Source of the DNA: Schizochytrium sp. TIO01
Taxonomy: Eukaryota; Sar; Bigyra; Thraustochytrida; Thraustochytriidae
Reading direction: 5' to 3'
DNA length: 64,000 nt
Assembly: GCA_004764695.1 (NCBI GenBank)
Contig: SMSO01000025.1
Location: 47,102 to 111,101 of the forward strand
Positions 22,801 to 34,338 of this stretch are shown here, piece after piece (positions within the stretch are counted from its first letter, which is position 1; every line of letters begins with the position of its first letter). The notes beneath the pieces are model-generated. The model made no database searches. It was not told where the DNA came from and saw nothing but the letters and a program-made list of their open reading frames with translations. Made by a program: the position numbers and the translations under genes.

Positions 22801-25800
22801 AGTATTTGCTCGCTCAATTTTATCTTGCAAACCCTGGTCACGCTGGGAGGCTTCCTGATGAGAAGATTGACGCTCCAAGTTGAGTTGTTTGGTGAGCTTT
22901 TCAATTTCAGACAGTTTAAGTTGATTGTCTTCATCACGCCTGGCGTGTGCACCTTGTAGTTGCTGCTTAACAAAGTCAAGCTGCATCTTGAGGTCCTCAA
23001 TTTCCGACAACTTGCTGCTCATGCCTAGTTCGTACTGAGCTTGATTGTCCTGTACTTGTTTGTTCGCCAATTCAAGTTTTGTCTTCACATCCTCAAGTTC
23101 GGCTAGCTTGGTCTTAACCTCCTCGTCATGTCTATTTTGTGTGTTCTCAGTCATCTGACTGACAAGTTCTAGACGCTTCTTCAAAGTTTCAATTTCGGAG
23201 TTTTTAGTATTCAGATCCTTTTCGTGTTGAGCAGTTCCAACTTCAGCGCGCTCTAGCGTAGCTGCGACCTCTGTTTTCAAATTCTCAATTTCTATTTGTT
23301 TCCGCTCGCAATCTAGCTCAAGCTCCGAAAGCACGTTTGCTTCCTTTTTCATTTTTGCTAGATCATCTTCCAGTTGCTCCATCTTTGCACTACGTTCTTG
23401 CATGGAGAGCATTCTTTGCTGTAGCCGCTCGGTGTCATGCGCTTTCTCACGCAAAGTTGCAGATTCATTTTGCGAGAACGTAAGTTTCTCACGTAAAGTG
23501 GCAATTTCTGCTTCGAGATTTGCCATCTCAAGCAGCTCCTGATCCATAGCAGAATTCTCCTCGCGCAATTTTGTGAGCTCTTCTAAATCGCTGGAATGTT
23601 TGCGTAATTCCAGGTTGAGTTCCGCGACCTTTGCCTGCAGTTCATCATGGGTATCCTGAACGTGGGCGTTACGCTCGAGTTCTTCAAGAAGCACGGATTT
23701 GTCTTCCTGTGCTTGAATCAGTGCAGATGCTTGTTCAGAGACCTGTTGCGTGAGTTTGTTCAACTCAGATCGAAGTGTTTCACGCTCTTCACGAAGGGCT
23801 TCTAGTTCTTTTACATGAATATCGAAGTTGTTCTCAACTTCAAGAATCTGCAACTTTTGCTCAGCCACTATTTTTTCACTTTTCTCTTGCAGAGAAACCA
23901 ACTCGTCAACCTTCGCATCCAACTCACGGTTCTGGCGCTTAGCGTGTTCCTTTTCTTTCCGTTCTTGTTCAAGGAGCTCGCGTAGATCCTCTTGCGTTTG
24001 TACGATGTTTTCAAGTTTCTTCTGCAGGTCTTGATTGGCTTGCTGTAGTGGTGTCAGATCTTGCAACTGACTTTGCAGTTTGGAATGTTCTTTTTGAAGC
24101 TGGACCAAGTCTTGATGAACACTAGGGGAGCTTTCCTGGGCGCTAATAAACTTTCCGATCTCTTCTACTAGAGCATCGTTATCCTTTTGCAACTTACTAG
24201 CTTGCGCAGCTTTGGCGCGCAGCGCCTCTAAAGCATGCTCTTCGCGTTCAAAAGCGGCATGGTCGTCTTCAAGACGCCTTACATGGGTCCTCTCTAATTC
24301 TAAATCTTCCTCCAGTTTGGTGACAGCAAATTGCATTCTGTTCAATTCTCCACTTAGCTGTTCCTTGCTTCGTTCCGAAGATGCTAGCTTATTTGTTAAG
24401 TCCTCTGTTTTCCCACGGCGACAGTGCAAGCTCCAGATCATCATCGCAGATCGAAGCGTGATAACTCTTGACTGAGAGTGACGCAGAATAATACTTCGCA
24501 CGATGAGGCTCCGGGCCTGGACCAACTTCACATGTGATGGAGTTATAGCGAAAGCTGCTGACCCAGCATGCCTGGCCTGTTCGATAAGGTCGCTATTGAT
24601 AATCGCCAAGGACCCGGAGCTAATGCGCGTTTGTTGATTGCTGCGTTGTGTTTCGTCAGAGTTGAGAAACGATGTCGTTTTGGTATTCATAGTATCCTCA
24701 TTACCTTGCACAATGCAATCCTCATCTGCCCCACTGAGCGTGAGATCTGAAGCACTTAGAGCGTCACGAACACGTTCAAGTGCCTCCATGGCACAGACGT
24801 GCACGGAGTCACTTGCATCCCAGGCATCCTGACGGCGCTGTATAATGTTTTGCATTATGGTAACTGTTTTGGTGGAAATGAGACCTGTTGTTGCAAGCCA
24901 TAATAAGTCATTCTCGTCAAGAACGCAATGAAGGAGATGTACGGCATCTGCTGCTGCTTCAGTATCCTGATCAAGGTCTATAAGCACGTTACAAGCAACC
25001 TGAATGGCACCTGATTCAGCAGCATGCCGTCTAATTGTAGAGGCAGTGGCTGAGGACACAATAGCGGCAAGTACAGCGAGTCCTTTGGCTCTTGCCGCAT
25101 CATCCATTCCTCTTCGTCCTAATCCTTTGCAGAGCGCCTGGATAGTCTTTGATATAAGTACTGTGGCACGGTTTTCCTGAATAAGACTTTCCAACTCAAA
25201 AATGATAAAGTACATGGCCGTACAGACTGAAGCTAACACGGTAGGATCGCAGTCGTCAAAAGAAATAGTATGCGCCATCGCCTTGACAGCATCCTCTTCG
25301 ATCATACGGGCTTTGTTTGTTTCTTCAAGCGCAAGCGCTTTCAGTACTTTGCAAGCCGCCCTCGCGACTCGCATATTTGAATGCATTTCTAAAAGGGCCT
25401 GAGAGGTCGCCCGAATAACACCGTCCGAGCCCAATCGAGAGCGACACGATGAGGAGCTCGCAAGACCAGCTAATAAGGTAAGAGCATCAACTACAAGATG
25501 TTCATCGCCCGAAGCATTTGCTCCAAGGGCAGTTTGCAGAATTGAGGTAACCACCGAGCCGATATTGGCCTCAACTAACTTGACCTTATTCTCGTCGCAG
25601 TACCCAAGAGCTTGGCATAATGCACAAACTTGAGCAGCCGATTGGGCATCGGAAATATCAATAAGTGGTAGCAAGCTATGGATACATCGCTCAATGTTCA
25701 CAGAAATCAAGCTGAGGCCATGGCCGCTCAGTAGAGCGAGAGCATCTTGTGCTGCATCCCTAGCTTGGCCGATTGGGAGTTGGGCAAGGTGATTTACGAC

Positions 25801-26310
25801 TCCATTAGCACCTCCAGAACGGGCAATTTCATCTAAACGAAGGTTTGCTCCAGGGCTCTTTGTTTCGTAGCATAAGTCTTGGTCAATTGCAGAGAAACCA
25901 GAATCACGATGGTCTGTGACAGGGCCATCATCATTGTTGCTTCGGCTAGGAGCGAATCTTGCAAAGAACCCCAGCTTGGAGGAGCCTGATCTAGATTGCT
26001 GCTGTGATGAAGGGGATGAGGGCGTATGATGCTGTCGCTTTTTTTCTTCAAAAGTTCCACTTCGGTGATCACTGATCCTTTCTGAGGCGTCGTCCTGATC
26101 CTCATGGGAGAATCTGGGAAGTCTCCCTGAAGCGAGCCCATCCCGTGAAGTGTCAAGCCGTAAAGCAGGTCGCTCATGTGCATGGTGTTGATGATGCAAG
26201 TGTTGCGCAGCCCTCTTTCGTTGTGCTAGAGGTGTGAGTGAGAACTCCCCATCTGAAGACACATCAGAATCGCTAAAGTCGCTGAGGTCTTCGAGTTCTG
26301 TGTTCTCCAT
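19833..26310 (-). CDS. Giant armadillo / coiled-coil protein with C-terminal EF-hand-like modules
   Basis: Two overlapping minus-strand frames appear to be one gene. The first (26310 to 21835, starting at an ATG) has an acidic and Ser/Gln/His-rich N-terminus, an armadillo-like helical array at about residues 150-530, and a very long coiled coil from about 640 to its end. The second (to the stop at 19833) continues the coiled coil, then a Ser-rich linker and two related modules: FVRKTEILPHRFTRANCDVI followed by FAAVLDHCA, and MCSDFDIMPSLVGRGQLREL followed by WLLVLERIA. These look like the degenerate EF-hand-type pair common in protist scaffold proteins. Joining needs a +1 frame change near 21835-21845. 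A 25-nt GT-AG intron at 21821-21845 would give 2150 residues, but a single-base error is as likely. A cytoskeletal or trafficking scaffold is my inference; no enzyme domain is seen. Confidence 0.75.
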
Positions 26311-28394
26311 CGCCTTTTCCCTGGGGGAAACCTGACGTTTGATTTAATTTATGCTGGAAATGGAGCTAGTGCACTCTCGATGAAGCCGGTCAATCTGCTT
26401 ATGGTCACAATCGCTACTGTGTTTACTGCAGTGAAACTCTATTTCCTAACGTGGACTTCAAGTATTGGAGATCCTGCCTGGACCAAAAATGTAAATCTAA
26501 GTCACCGTTTTTCGTGAATTCTTCGAAGTTGCTGCTGACAATGTTCGTGTTAATCCACTTGATAGTGCCCCGCTAGCGTGTAATCTATTATTGCTGGCTG
26601 GTTGATTCTCGGTTCTTGCCTGCTGTTTGGCAAGGGCTTGAAGGGTAGGTATGAAATTGGGGGCTTCCTCTATACCTTTCTTCAGAAAATCAACAAAGCA
26701 ACCCAATCAACAGAGTGTTCCCTATCCTCCACATGTAAAGCAAGACACTCACAGCTGGTTTAATTGCTCAACAGCCCAATTGCTCAACCGCACAATAAAG
26801 GACTGCCGTAGAAGGCAAATGTGTCTCGCGTCTACGTGCACGAATCAGACTCAGGCTTCGAAAACGGGGTCCTATTTGTTGTTCAATTACATAAGAGTCC
26901 TACGATCTGGAAGTAAGTAAAACTAGAGTTTTACTACTAGTGTAGTACTAGTACTACTATTAGTGAAAGGTCTCTCGTTTCGTTTTGACAATAAAAATGG
27001 CCGTTGAGCAGATTGCTTCGGTTTTATTGATCATGAAGGGCTTCGCGAGAAGCCCTAGAATGCCATTGATTGGCGAAAACAGTGCACTGCATGTTGATAC
27101 AAGGCGATTTTCTCTTGATTGCACAACTTTGCAACTGCATAACCAAGGTGTTGTCATGGAAATAGATTTGATCTCTCTCGGATACTGCTTTCTCATTTTT
27201 CTTTCGTTGTCAGTTTGAAGACTAAATAGAATGGGCTCAGCACCGAGGGGCTCAGAGAAACAATATAGCTTGGCCAACGTAGATTTTTTAAAAGAAGCAC
27301 TAACATTATTAGAAAAACTAGAGGGCTTTCTTAGTAAGTGAAAAAGGGTCTCAGAAATAGCGAGATCTTCGCCTACTATTGTGCATTGGAAATTTAAAAA
27401 AAAAAAAAAGTAAATATGGAAAAAGTGTGTATTATTAGGTCAGCTTTGTCAAGATTTAAGTCAGTCAGCAGATTTATTCGTAGCTCATTTATGCTTAGTG
27501 GGACTACATCCTTTTTTTATGGTGGCATTCATACAGCATGTGCGATAATTATTCGAGACACAGATTGGGAGAGAAATCGAGAATTTAATGATGGATATAA
27601 AATGATCATTTGTATGCTAGATGAATAGAAGAGAACAAAAGATAGAATGCGATAAGACTTTCAGTAATAGAGAAACAGAGTGTTTTGCCGTCTGACGCAC
27701 ATGTTTAAGTGGATCAATATAAAGGGGAGGAAATATGCGAGCAATTGGATTTATAGCGTGCTTGTGTATGGAAATATGGAAAAGCAATGGAAGTCCTGAT
27801 CTTCTCTCGAAAGCTCTTTTGGAGAAAATTACATGGGAGACGGGAATGTGGATGGACAATCAATTGTTTGCACGCAATGGGTGGAAAGTGGAGGCGGTGC
27901 AGTCGATAGTCAAAGCACCAGAGCCACCTAGCATTCCGGGGTGAATTCGGTGGTAGTACATGAAATTATGTGTCATGGGCGCATGCGAGGTTATGTATGC
28001 GAAGTAGGATTATTTTCTTCATTTGAGGTAGGGAAAAACAGTCTGGGAGGACGACTGGCCAGGGCAGATGCGAGCGACAAGGTGAATAGCCTCTCTATAT
28101 GTATATGTAAGCAAGCATAAACGGCGAAGTATACTGTGTACAAGGGGCTGACCAGAACTCCCGTGAGAGGGTTTGTTTGCATGAAGCTTGTTGGTTGTTT
28201 TTTCAGAGATCCATGCTAAATAAGCATGCAGACGTGAAACTGCAGGGGCAATGACCTAATATTGTAAGCAATCACTAGCGATCTCGACCTTGCAAGGCGA
28301 ATGAGGAGCAGGAGCAGGATAACAGATGACACGTAACGGGGTTGGGGAAGCTTTAGCTTTTTGCAGCCAGCCTACAAAAGGCTAGCCCCTTTCT
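26311..28394. other. Intergenic region
   Basis: No firm gene. A 70-codon minus-strand frame at 26497-26706 has protein-like composition but no start context or partner exon. There is a TACTAGTACTA-type palindromic cluster at about 26925-26965 and an A-run near 27398-27411. The part near 26311 should carry the promoter of the giant coiled-coil gene. Confidence 0.4.
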
Positions 28395-29615
28395 CTAGCA
28401 GTGACGGCGGCCATGATGGCGGCGACGCTGACGCTGAACATGATACAAAGTAACGAAGGTAAGGTGGCACTCCCCCGAGCAGAATGATAGTCGTAGGGCT
28501 TCACGACCGACGGGGTCTACTCCTGGCGGCTGGACAAAGGGAAATATGGTGTGGCAGTGACGGCAGTTTCTAAACTCGCCAGAAACATTGCAATGCATGT
28601 CATCTAGAACCGAGCGGCTATAGGATCGTGGATGATGAACGTTGTTTGACAACACATACTGCGAGTTTCCCGATGATTGCATTGAATTTGAAGAGGCCCT
28701 ATTGAGTGTAATTTGCCCTGAGTTGTGGGTCTGCTCAGTCTCCGTCAACATTGCTTCTCCGGAGGAACTCAAGACCCGGAATAGACCGCTCCGCTTTCGC
28801 ACAGGACGCATCGAGGCAGTTGGTTGCTCTTCACCTTCCGAAGCGCTCGATGAATCCCTCCTCAGCTGCACCAGGGGACAATCCTCAACTCCTCCGTAAT
28901 CTTCTGGATCTTCTTCGTCTTCATCTTCTCCTCCTCGACCTTGACACGTTTCTCCGTGCTCAGTACCTTCTTCCTCATTGTCATCATCAACATTTACGGT
29001 ACAGCTGACAAACTCCCTTTGTTCGGGCTCCGATCCCCAGCTCTGTTCACTGCATGCGTCAAAGTTCACAGCCTCGTTCGGTTCCATGTCCTGATCCTGT
29101 TTGAGGCACCTTGCGGCAAGCTTCTGTCTGCGCTGTGCTGCATCCAGGAGTGCACAGAACTGGCCCAAGCCGCCTTTCTCCGCCACACAGGTTCTGCGCA
29201 GACCTGGTCTCGAGCGGCGGCAGGGTCCGACCTGGAGTCCAGCCAACTCGGCGAGTGATGACCTTTTAGCGCTGCGAGGCGTTGCTGCGAGCTTCGCAAC
29301 CGTGTCCTGCGGGAGGTCTATGAGGCCGTCGTCGAAATCTTGGCGGCTCTGCGTCTTCTCAAGCTTGATTACATCTTGGGATTGAATTTGAAATCGTCGA
29401 AACGAGGCTGGGGCGTGGAGGGAGGTCAAGCTTGGCGAAGTCCGGGCCGCAGCCGCGCGAGCAGCAACTGTTTCGGGCGCTTGCGCAGTGGCTGGATTCT
29501 CGTCGCGCTCTAGGGCGCTGCGGAAGACCGCTGGCAGGTCATCCTCGTCATCCTTTTGTTCCTCCTCGCCCCGCGACGAGGAAGGCTGGTTCCGTGATCC
29601 TACGCGAAGCTCCAT
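28395..29615 (-). CDS. Acidic, disordered protein with C-terminal Cys4 zinc-binding-like motif
   Basis: Single exon, 406 residues from the ATG at 29615. The N-terminal half is rich in Arg, Ala, Ser and Glu and probably disordered. A strongly acidic block (EDEDEEDPEDYGG) lies in the middle. The last 70 residues are different in character: CRHC, then FPFVQPPGVDPVGREALRLS, then CSGEC, a CX2CX24CX3C arrangement that could bind zinc, followed by LTFVTLYH and a basic RRRHHGRRH tail. I do not recognise the family. The sharp contrast between a loose body and a compact Cys-rich end suggests a regulatory adaptor or nucleic-acid-associated protein; that is inference. The opposite strand is also open over parts of this GC-rich frame, so the evidence is composition and the Cys motif rather than homology. 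Confidence 0.6.
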   Translation of the reverse strand: MELRVGSRNQPSSSRGEEEQKDDEDDLPAVFRSALERDENPATAQAPETVAARAAAARTSPSLTSLHAPASFRRFQIQSQDVIKLEKTQSRQDFDDGLIDLPQDTVAKLAATPRSAKRSSLAELAGLQVGPCRRSRPGLRRTCVAEKGGLGQFCALLDAAQRRQKLAARCLKQDQDMEPNEAVNFDACSEQSWGSEPEQREFVSCTVNVDDDNEEEGTEHGETCQGRGGEDEDEEDPEDYGGVEDCPLVQLRRDSSSASEGEEQPTASMRPVRKRSGLFRVLSSSGEAMLTETEQTHNSGQITLNRASSNSMQSSGNSQYVLSNNVHHPRSYSRSVLDDMHCNVSGEFRNCRHCHTIFPFVQPPGVDPVGREALRLSFCSGECHLTFVTLYHVQRQRRRHHGRRHC

Positions 29616-29794
29616 TGCCACGCCCTGTCGATTGCTCTGTCTCTCGCTCGCTTGCTCTCGCCGGCCAGTCCAAAGAGGTCCAGAGTGTAGGGAGTAGAGG
29701 CGCGAGGGCCGGCGAGCGGGCGGAGCAGTTGAGGATCTGCTTCCTGTTTGAGTTTTGTACTAGTACTAGTAACTAAGTAGGTACGTAGGTATTC

Positions 29795-29867
29795 GTTTGT
29801 TTGTTTGTTTGTTTGTTTGTTTGTTTGTTTGTTTGTTTGTTTGTTTGTTTGTTTGTTTGTTTGTTTG
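29795..29867 (+). repeat. (GTTT)n microsatellite
   Basis: About 18 perfect copies of GTTT, followed directly by GAACTTGTTT. The same GTTTGTTTGAACTTGTT word is found, inverted, in the minisatellite at 37347-37771. Confidence 0.97.
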
Positions 29868-30285
29868 AACTTGTTTGGACTCATTTCTGTTAGTCTTTTT
29901 ATTATAAAATACATTGATTGCTATTAGTAGAGATCTTTGTTGCTGCTTACCGTGGTGTCTATACGTATATCAACTAGTAGAAGGTACCTAGAGAAGGGAG
30001 ATCTTTAGAAAAAGAAAGTTAAAAAAAAAAACGTTTTAAAAAAGCTTTATTCTTTCATTGCAATGTGAGGGGCGACTGTGGGTAGTATTGTAGGTAGAAG
30101 GCGGATGAATAGATATGAACTCTATTCCAAGAGAGCTTGAAGGTATGAAGCATGTGCTTTGCTCAATTGCCTATCGATCGGCCCATCAGTCAAACATGTT
30201 TCTATCTTTCCATCTATCTATCTATCGTTCCCTTTTCTTATTGACATCTGTAGTCGCTTCGATATTTCTTATCTCTATGATTTTA

Positions 30286-30361
30286 AAGAAAAGAAAAGAA
30301 AAGAAAAGAAAAGAAAAGAAAAGAAAAGAAAAGAAAAAGATATATATTATATTTATATTTT

Positions 30362-30393
<32 letters not shown>
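30286..30393 (+). repeat. (AAAAG)n microsatellite and 28-base A tract
   Basis: About ten AAAGA pentamers (30286-30338) are followed by a short TATA-rich stretch and a run of 28 A (30366-30393), then by a G-rich sequence. It could be the tail of an inserted retro-sequence, but I see no body or target-site duplication. Confidence 0.9.
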
Positions 30394-30395
<2 letters not shown>

Positions 30396-31861
30396 AGGCG
30401 GGGGAAGAGGATACAATTTCCTCGGACACTTCACTCTAATTTAATTCCATAGTCCTCAACTTTGTAAATCTTTCAATTCCAAGAAAACGACCGACCAAGA
30501 GATGCAGATCAATAAACCCATTGCCGCAGAGCAGATGTTTTGACTGGATGTATGCCCCAATCACCAGCCTGAAGGAGTGTGTCAAGCAAGCAAGCAAGCA
30601 AGCACGCAAGCAAGCTTCTATTTCCACTCAGCTTGGCAAGTTCAAGAATTAACAACAATGAAGCAACGAACCGACGAACTTTTGCGTTTCATTCAAGCAG
30701 AGACAGACACAGATCCTTCCATCTGCTCAACTTTAACCGTGCCAGTAAAGACTTTGGAGTTTGCCCTTTCTTCGTACTCAACAAAGAGGCAACCAGTAAA
30801 GCCTCGGGATTGCAGCGACCTTTGTTCGAGCTCTCGAGACGTCCCCTACGCGTGGAAACTGGGCGCTGTACCGGGACGATCGCTCGCACACGAGGAATAT
30901 CCAGGCCATCGCCGTAGGTCTCTTCGCCACTGCCTGGATTGATTTGGAGAGAAGGACTTGAGCGCCCTGAAGACAGCGCAGCATTGTCATGCACCGCTGT
31001 CTTCATCAGTATCAGCTGTCATCATCATCATCATTCCCTGTCGCTGTCGATTTCAATTTCAATTTTGTTTTGATACTTATTTTAAAATAAAACTTCTAAG
31101 CAATGGATGAACTATAATATACAGGCTTCACTGCCGCACACGCTACTCTGCGATAGGATTAAACTCTATTTTGGGAAGCAGGCACGTGTAATACATTATT
31201 ACATGCGTCCTTCGGCACGCTCAGCACTGCGGGGGACTAGCGCGAGGAAAAGAGCATCTGTCCCGTTTCAAAGGTGCAACAAACCTTCACAAAGTCGCCT
31301 GGAGTTTTAGGAATGGAGCATTAGCGCGTCACGAGAGGCACCTCATTTGGCGCATCGTGTGAGTGCCATCTCCATAATCTATCTACCACTTCAAGAGGCG
31401 CGAAGTGACCAATTGGCGAGATTTTGAGACCCATCCTTAATTTTCACTTTTAAAATATGCACAGAGAGAAACAAATAAATAATATTTTACTTTACTCTGT
31501 ATTATTTTGATTAAAAGTTATTTTGTCGGAAGAGAGCCTCTCGCGGCTGTGGACTGAAAGAGAGAGGCCTGCTCCACTGCGGGGATTTAACTATTTTCGC
31601 ACTAGTTTAGAGTCCTAATCGTCAAGACGTGTCGATCGCTCAAGAACTTGATAGAGAACTCGAGCAGACTGAGAGTGAATAAGTAGAAACAAATGTAAAT
31701 TTAAAAAATAAATTAAACTATTAAAAAAAAGCGCTTCCCATCCCTTACTTATTGGAAACCCTCGAAAACCTCAGGCCCTACACATCCTCTCGAGGCGAGT
31801 TGAAGCTAAAGCCATCATCTCCGCATTTCTGCTGTCAAGAGCCGAAGCTTTTCAAGGGCTC

Positions 31862-31912
31862 CACCCATCCATCTATCTATCCATCTGTCAGTCAGTCAGT
31901 CAGTCAGCTGGC
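31862..31912 (+). repeat. (CATC/CTAT)n and (CAGT)n short tandem repeats
   Basis: Adjoining tetranucleotide runs: CCATCCATCTATCTATC followed by about five CAGT units. Confidence 0.85.
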
Positions 31913-33017
31913 GCCTACGGTGTCGGCATCAAGCAGCCTTTTGCATGAAAGACCTTGGACACGGATTTCACTCTCGAAGTTCATGTCTTCAAATGAGCCT
32001 GTGCCGTTCCAAGCGTTCAGACTCCAAAGGGGCAAAGAAGAACAGTCAGCCAAAGTCAAACTCGGAAAAGCTCAACCAAAGTCAGCAAAACTCGCCTGTG
32101 CACGCCAGAGAGTACCTGCCTGCCTGCCTGCCTTCGGGAAAGGGCCCCAATAGTCTCGCTCGCGAGACAGCGGCGCGTTCCTCGATGGGCTTGAAGAAGG
32201 CTCGCTCAATCTTCTCCTCGTCCTTCGATCATCCTGCGAAGCCGCTCTTTAGTCGCATCCATCCATCATCAGCAAACAAGCACCGTTAGAGTGAACGAGT
32301 GCCGCGCGCCAGCAGCCAGCAGCCACTATCCCACCGGACCTCGCGTACCACAGCGGAATAGACCACATGGTACACCCAGTCCTGTGCAGCCGAACTGCTC
32401 ACACCAAGGTCTTTCATTCGACTTGTTTCTTCTCTCCCTTTGCACTGCCTCTCTCTTTCCCTCTTTAACACACACTCTCCAAATCGATGAATACCCACTC
32501 TCCATTAATAAAGGGTATACAGGAATTGGACTCATCAGAGTTCGACTTGATCAAACTTCAGTTGAACAGACACCTGTTATGGCAAGGTACAGGAGAGTTT
32601 AGCGTGGCCAGCCTCCTCCATGTCAAAAAAAGAGGACATGTATTTAGTTATAATCTGTACAGGGGACTGCGAGCTCCTCGTTTTCCAGAGACAGCCATTT
32701 TCATTTCTCGCATCGATCGAAACCTGAGAATTAGCTTGAAGCTGCTTCCTCTCAGAGGCTGGCTCCCACATTTCGTTTCGCGTCCTCTGCCCTGCACTGG
32801 GGTCCTCAGAGGGAGTGGGTCGTGCGGTTCCTGAGAGGGAAGCCCCGCATAAGCCCACGGAACTCTCAAACACAGAGGGAGCTCAGCCTCCTCTGTCCTT
32901 GGCCTTCGGCTGAATGGCTGACTGATGATCATACAGCTAGCAAGTCTTTATTTAATTTAAGTATGTATATTATAAATATTAAACAAAGTTTTAAAATTGA
33001 AGTTTTTTTAAAAGTGT

Positions 33018-33040
33018 TTTTTTTTTTTTTTTTTTTTTTT
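33018..33040 (+). repeat. Poly-T tract
   Basis: A run of about 23 T inside an AT-rich island. Confidence 0.85.
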
Positions 33041-34089
33041 AAAATAAACTAATCATGTGTTTTTCTTGCATTTAAAGTTAATTAAAAATTAAAATGAAAT
33101 AGATTAGACTAGGCGGTGCTTCGCGATGCCTGCTCCGCTGCGGAGTCTTTCAAAGTTTCTCCCTCTTGATTGATTGCTGATAGGAGAGGATTAGAATCAG
33201 TGATGGCCTCACTGGAATTTGTGAATGCGCGTCATCTTTGAGATGCGAACTGAGCGAGTGTCGCATTCTTGCAAGCGAAGGCTAACTATGCCGACGCCGT
33301 CAGAATTGGCGGTGCAAGTTCGCTTACCGTCAGACTTCATTTCTCTCTTCACCCTTTGATGAGTTCCGAAGGACGCTCGTAGTCCTTGCTTCAAGACGCC
33401 CCGGAGCTCGAGGAAAGTAAGTAAGTATGGAGAAGTAATATACCAAGCAAGCAAGCAACAGCACAAGAACTCCATCGTTTCAGGTTTCAAGCTGGCCGCT
33501 GCAACGCCAATAAAGCGCCTTCTTCTCTAGACCCGTCATCCTTCAAGTGAAATGAACTTGAGCGAATGAATCGGCATTCATTCTTGCGCTATTGCGGCCT
33601 TATTGAGGTTTCCCGCCTCAGATTCCAATCCATTTGGAGAAGCGGGGAAAGAAGGGGGGAAGCACTCTCGATAAGCGCTAAAAAGCGAACTTTAAAACCG
33701 GTATTTGAAAATCCCGACCAGGACGGCACCTCTCACTCAGTTGGGAACCGCACTCCGAAGCCGCGAGGAATCGCCTTTGCAGGCGACAGAAACGCATTTC
33801 AACAAGCGATGAGCGGCTTTCTTTCTTATCTGCAGTTTGGCTTGCTTTCTCAAGAAGAGTCGGCTCGACCAGCGAACACACCGGTTCTTCGAGAGCCCCC
33901 CCCTCCTCGCGTAATGGCTTTGGATCTCAATCCCCCCGTCACCATTTTGCGACCCGCCAGCAGGCAGAAACTTCGTTGCATGTAGTCGTAGATAGTTGGG
34001 CACATGATTTTGCGATTGGGCTCACCAGCTTTGCAAGAAAAAGGCATTCGCTTTCTTTGCTTCTTGATTGCAACGACTGTTTCCGATGT

Positions 34090-34125
34090 CTTAGTCGAGT
34101 CGAGTCGAGTCGAGTTGAGTCAAGT
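34090..34125 (+). repeat. (GTCGA)n pentamer repeat
   Basis: About six units of GTCGA with small variants (GTTGA, GTCAA). Confidence 0.85.
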
Positions 34126-34261
34126 CGCGAGAAAGAGCCCTCTTTCTCCACGCAGAGAGTGAAAGACGCGAGTCGGGTCTTTCGCCGAGTCAACGTCCTG
34201 TCTTTCACTGTCTTTCCCTGTCTTTCAAAAGCAAGTTCTCCCTTAGCAGAGCTAGAAAAGC

Positions 34262-34263
<2 letters not shown>

Positions 34264-34338
<75 letters not shown>
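34264..34338 (+). repeat. (GATA)n microsatellite
   Basis: About 18-19 near-perfect GATA units. The complementary strand reads as a stop-free Leu/Ser/Ile/Tyr-type frame, which is not a gene. Confidence 0.97.

Noticed and set aside
26497-26706. 70-codon minus-strand frame with protein-like composition
   Set aside because: It might be a terminal exon, but no upstream exon or domain could be linked to it.
29600-29914. Minus-strand frame with TNKQ repeats
   Set aside because: It is a reading of the (GTTT)n microsatellite and antisense to the 5' end of the acidic Cys4 protein gene.
30286-30393. Possible retroposon tail (AAAAG repeats plus A28)
   Set aside because: No element body, no target-site duplication and no coding remnant were found next to it, so it is kept only as simple repeats.
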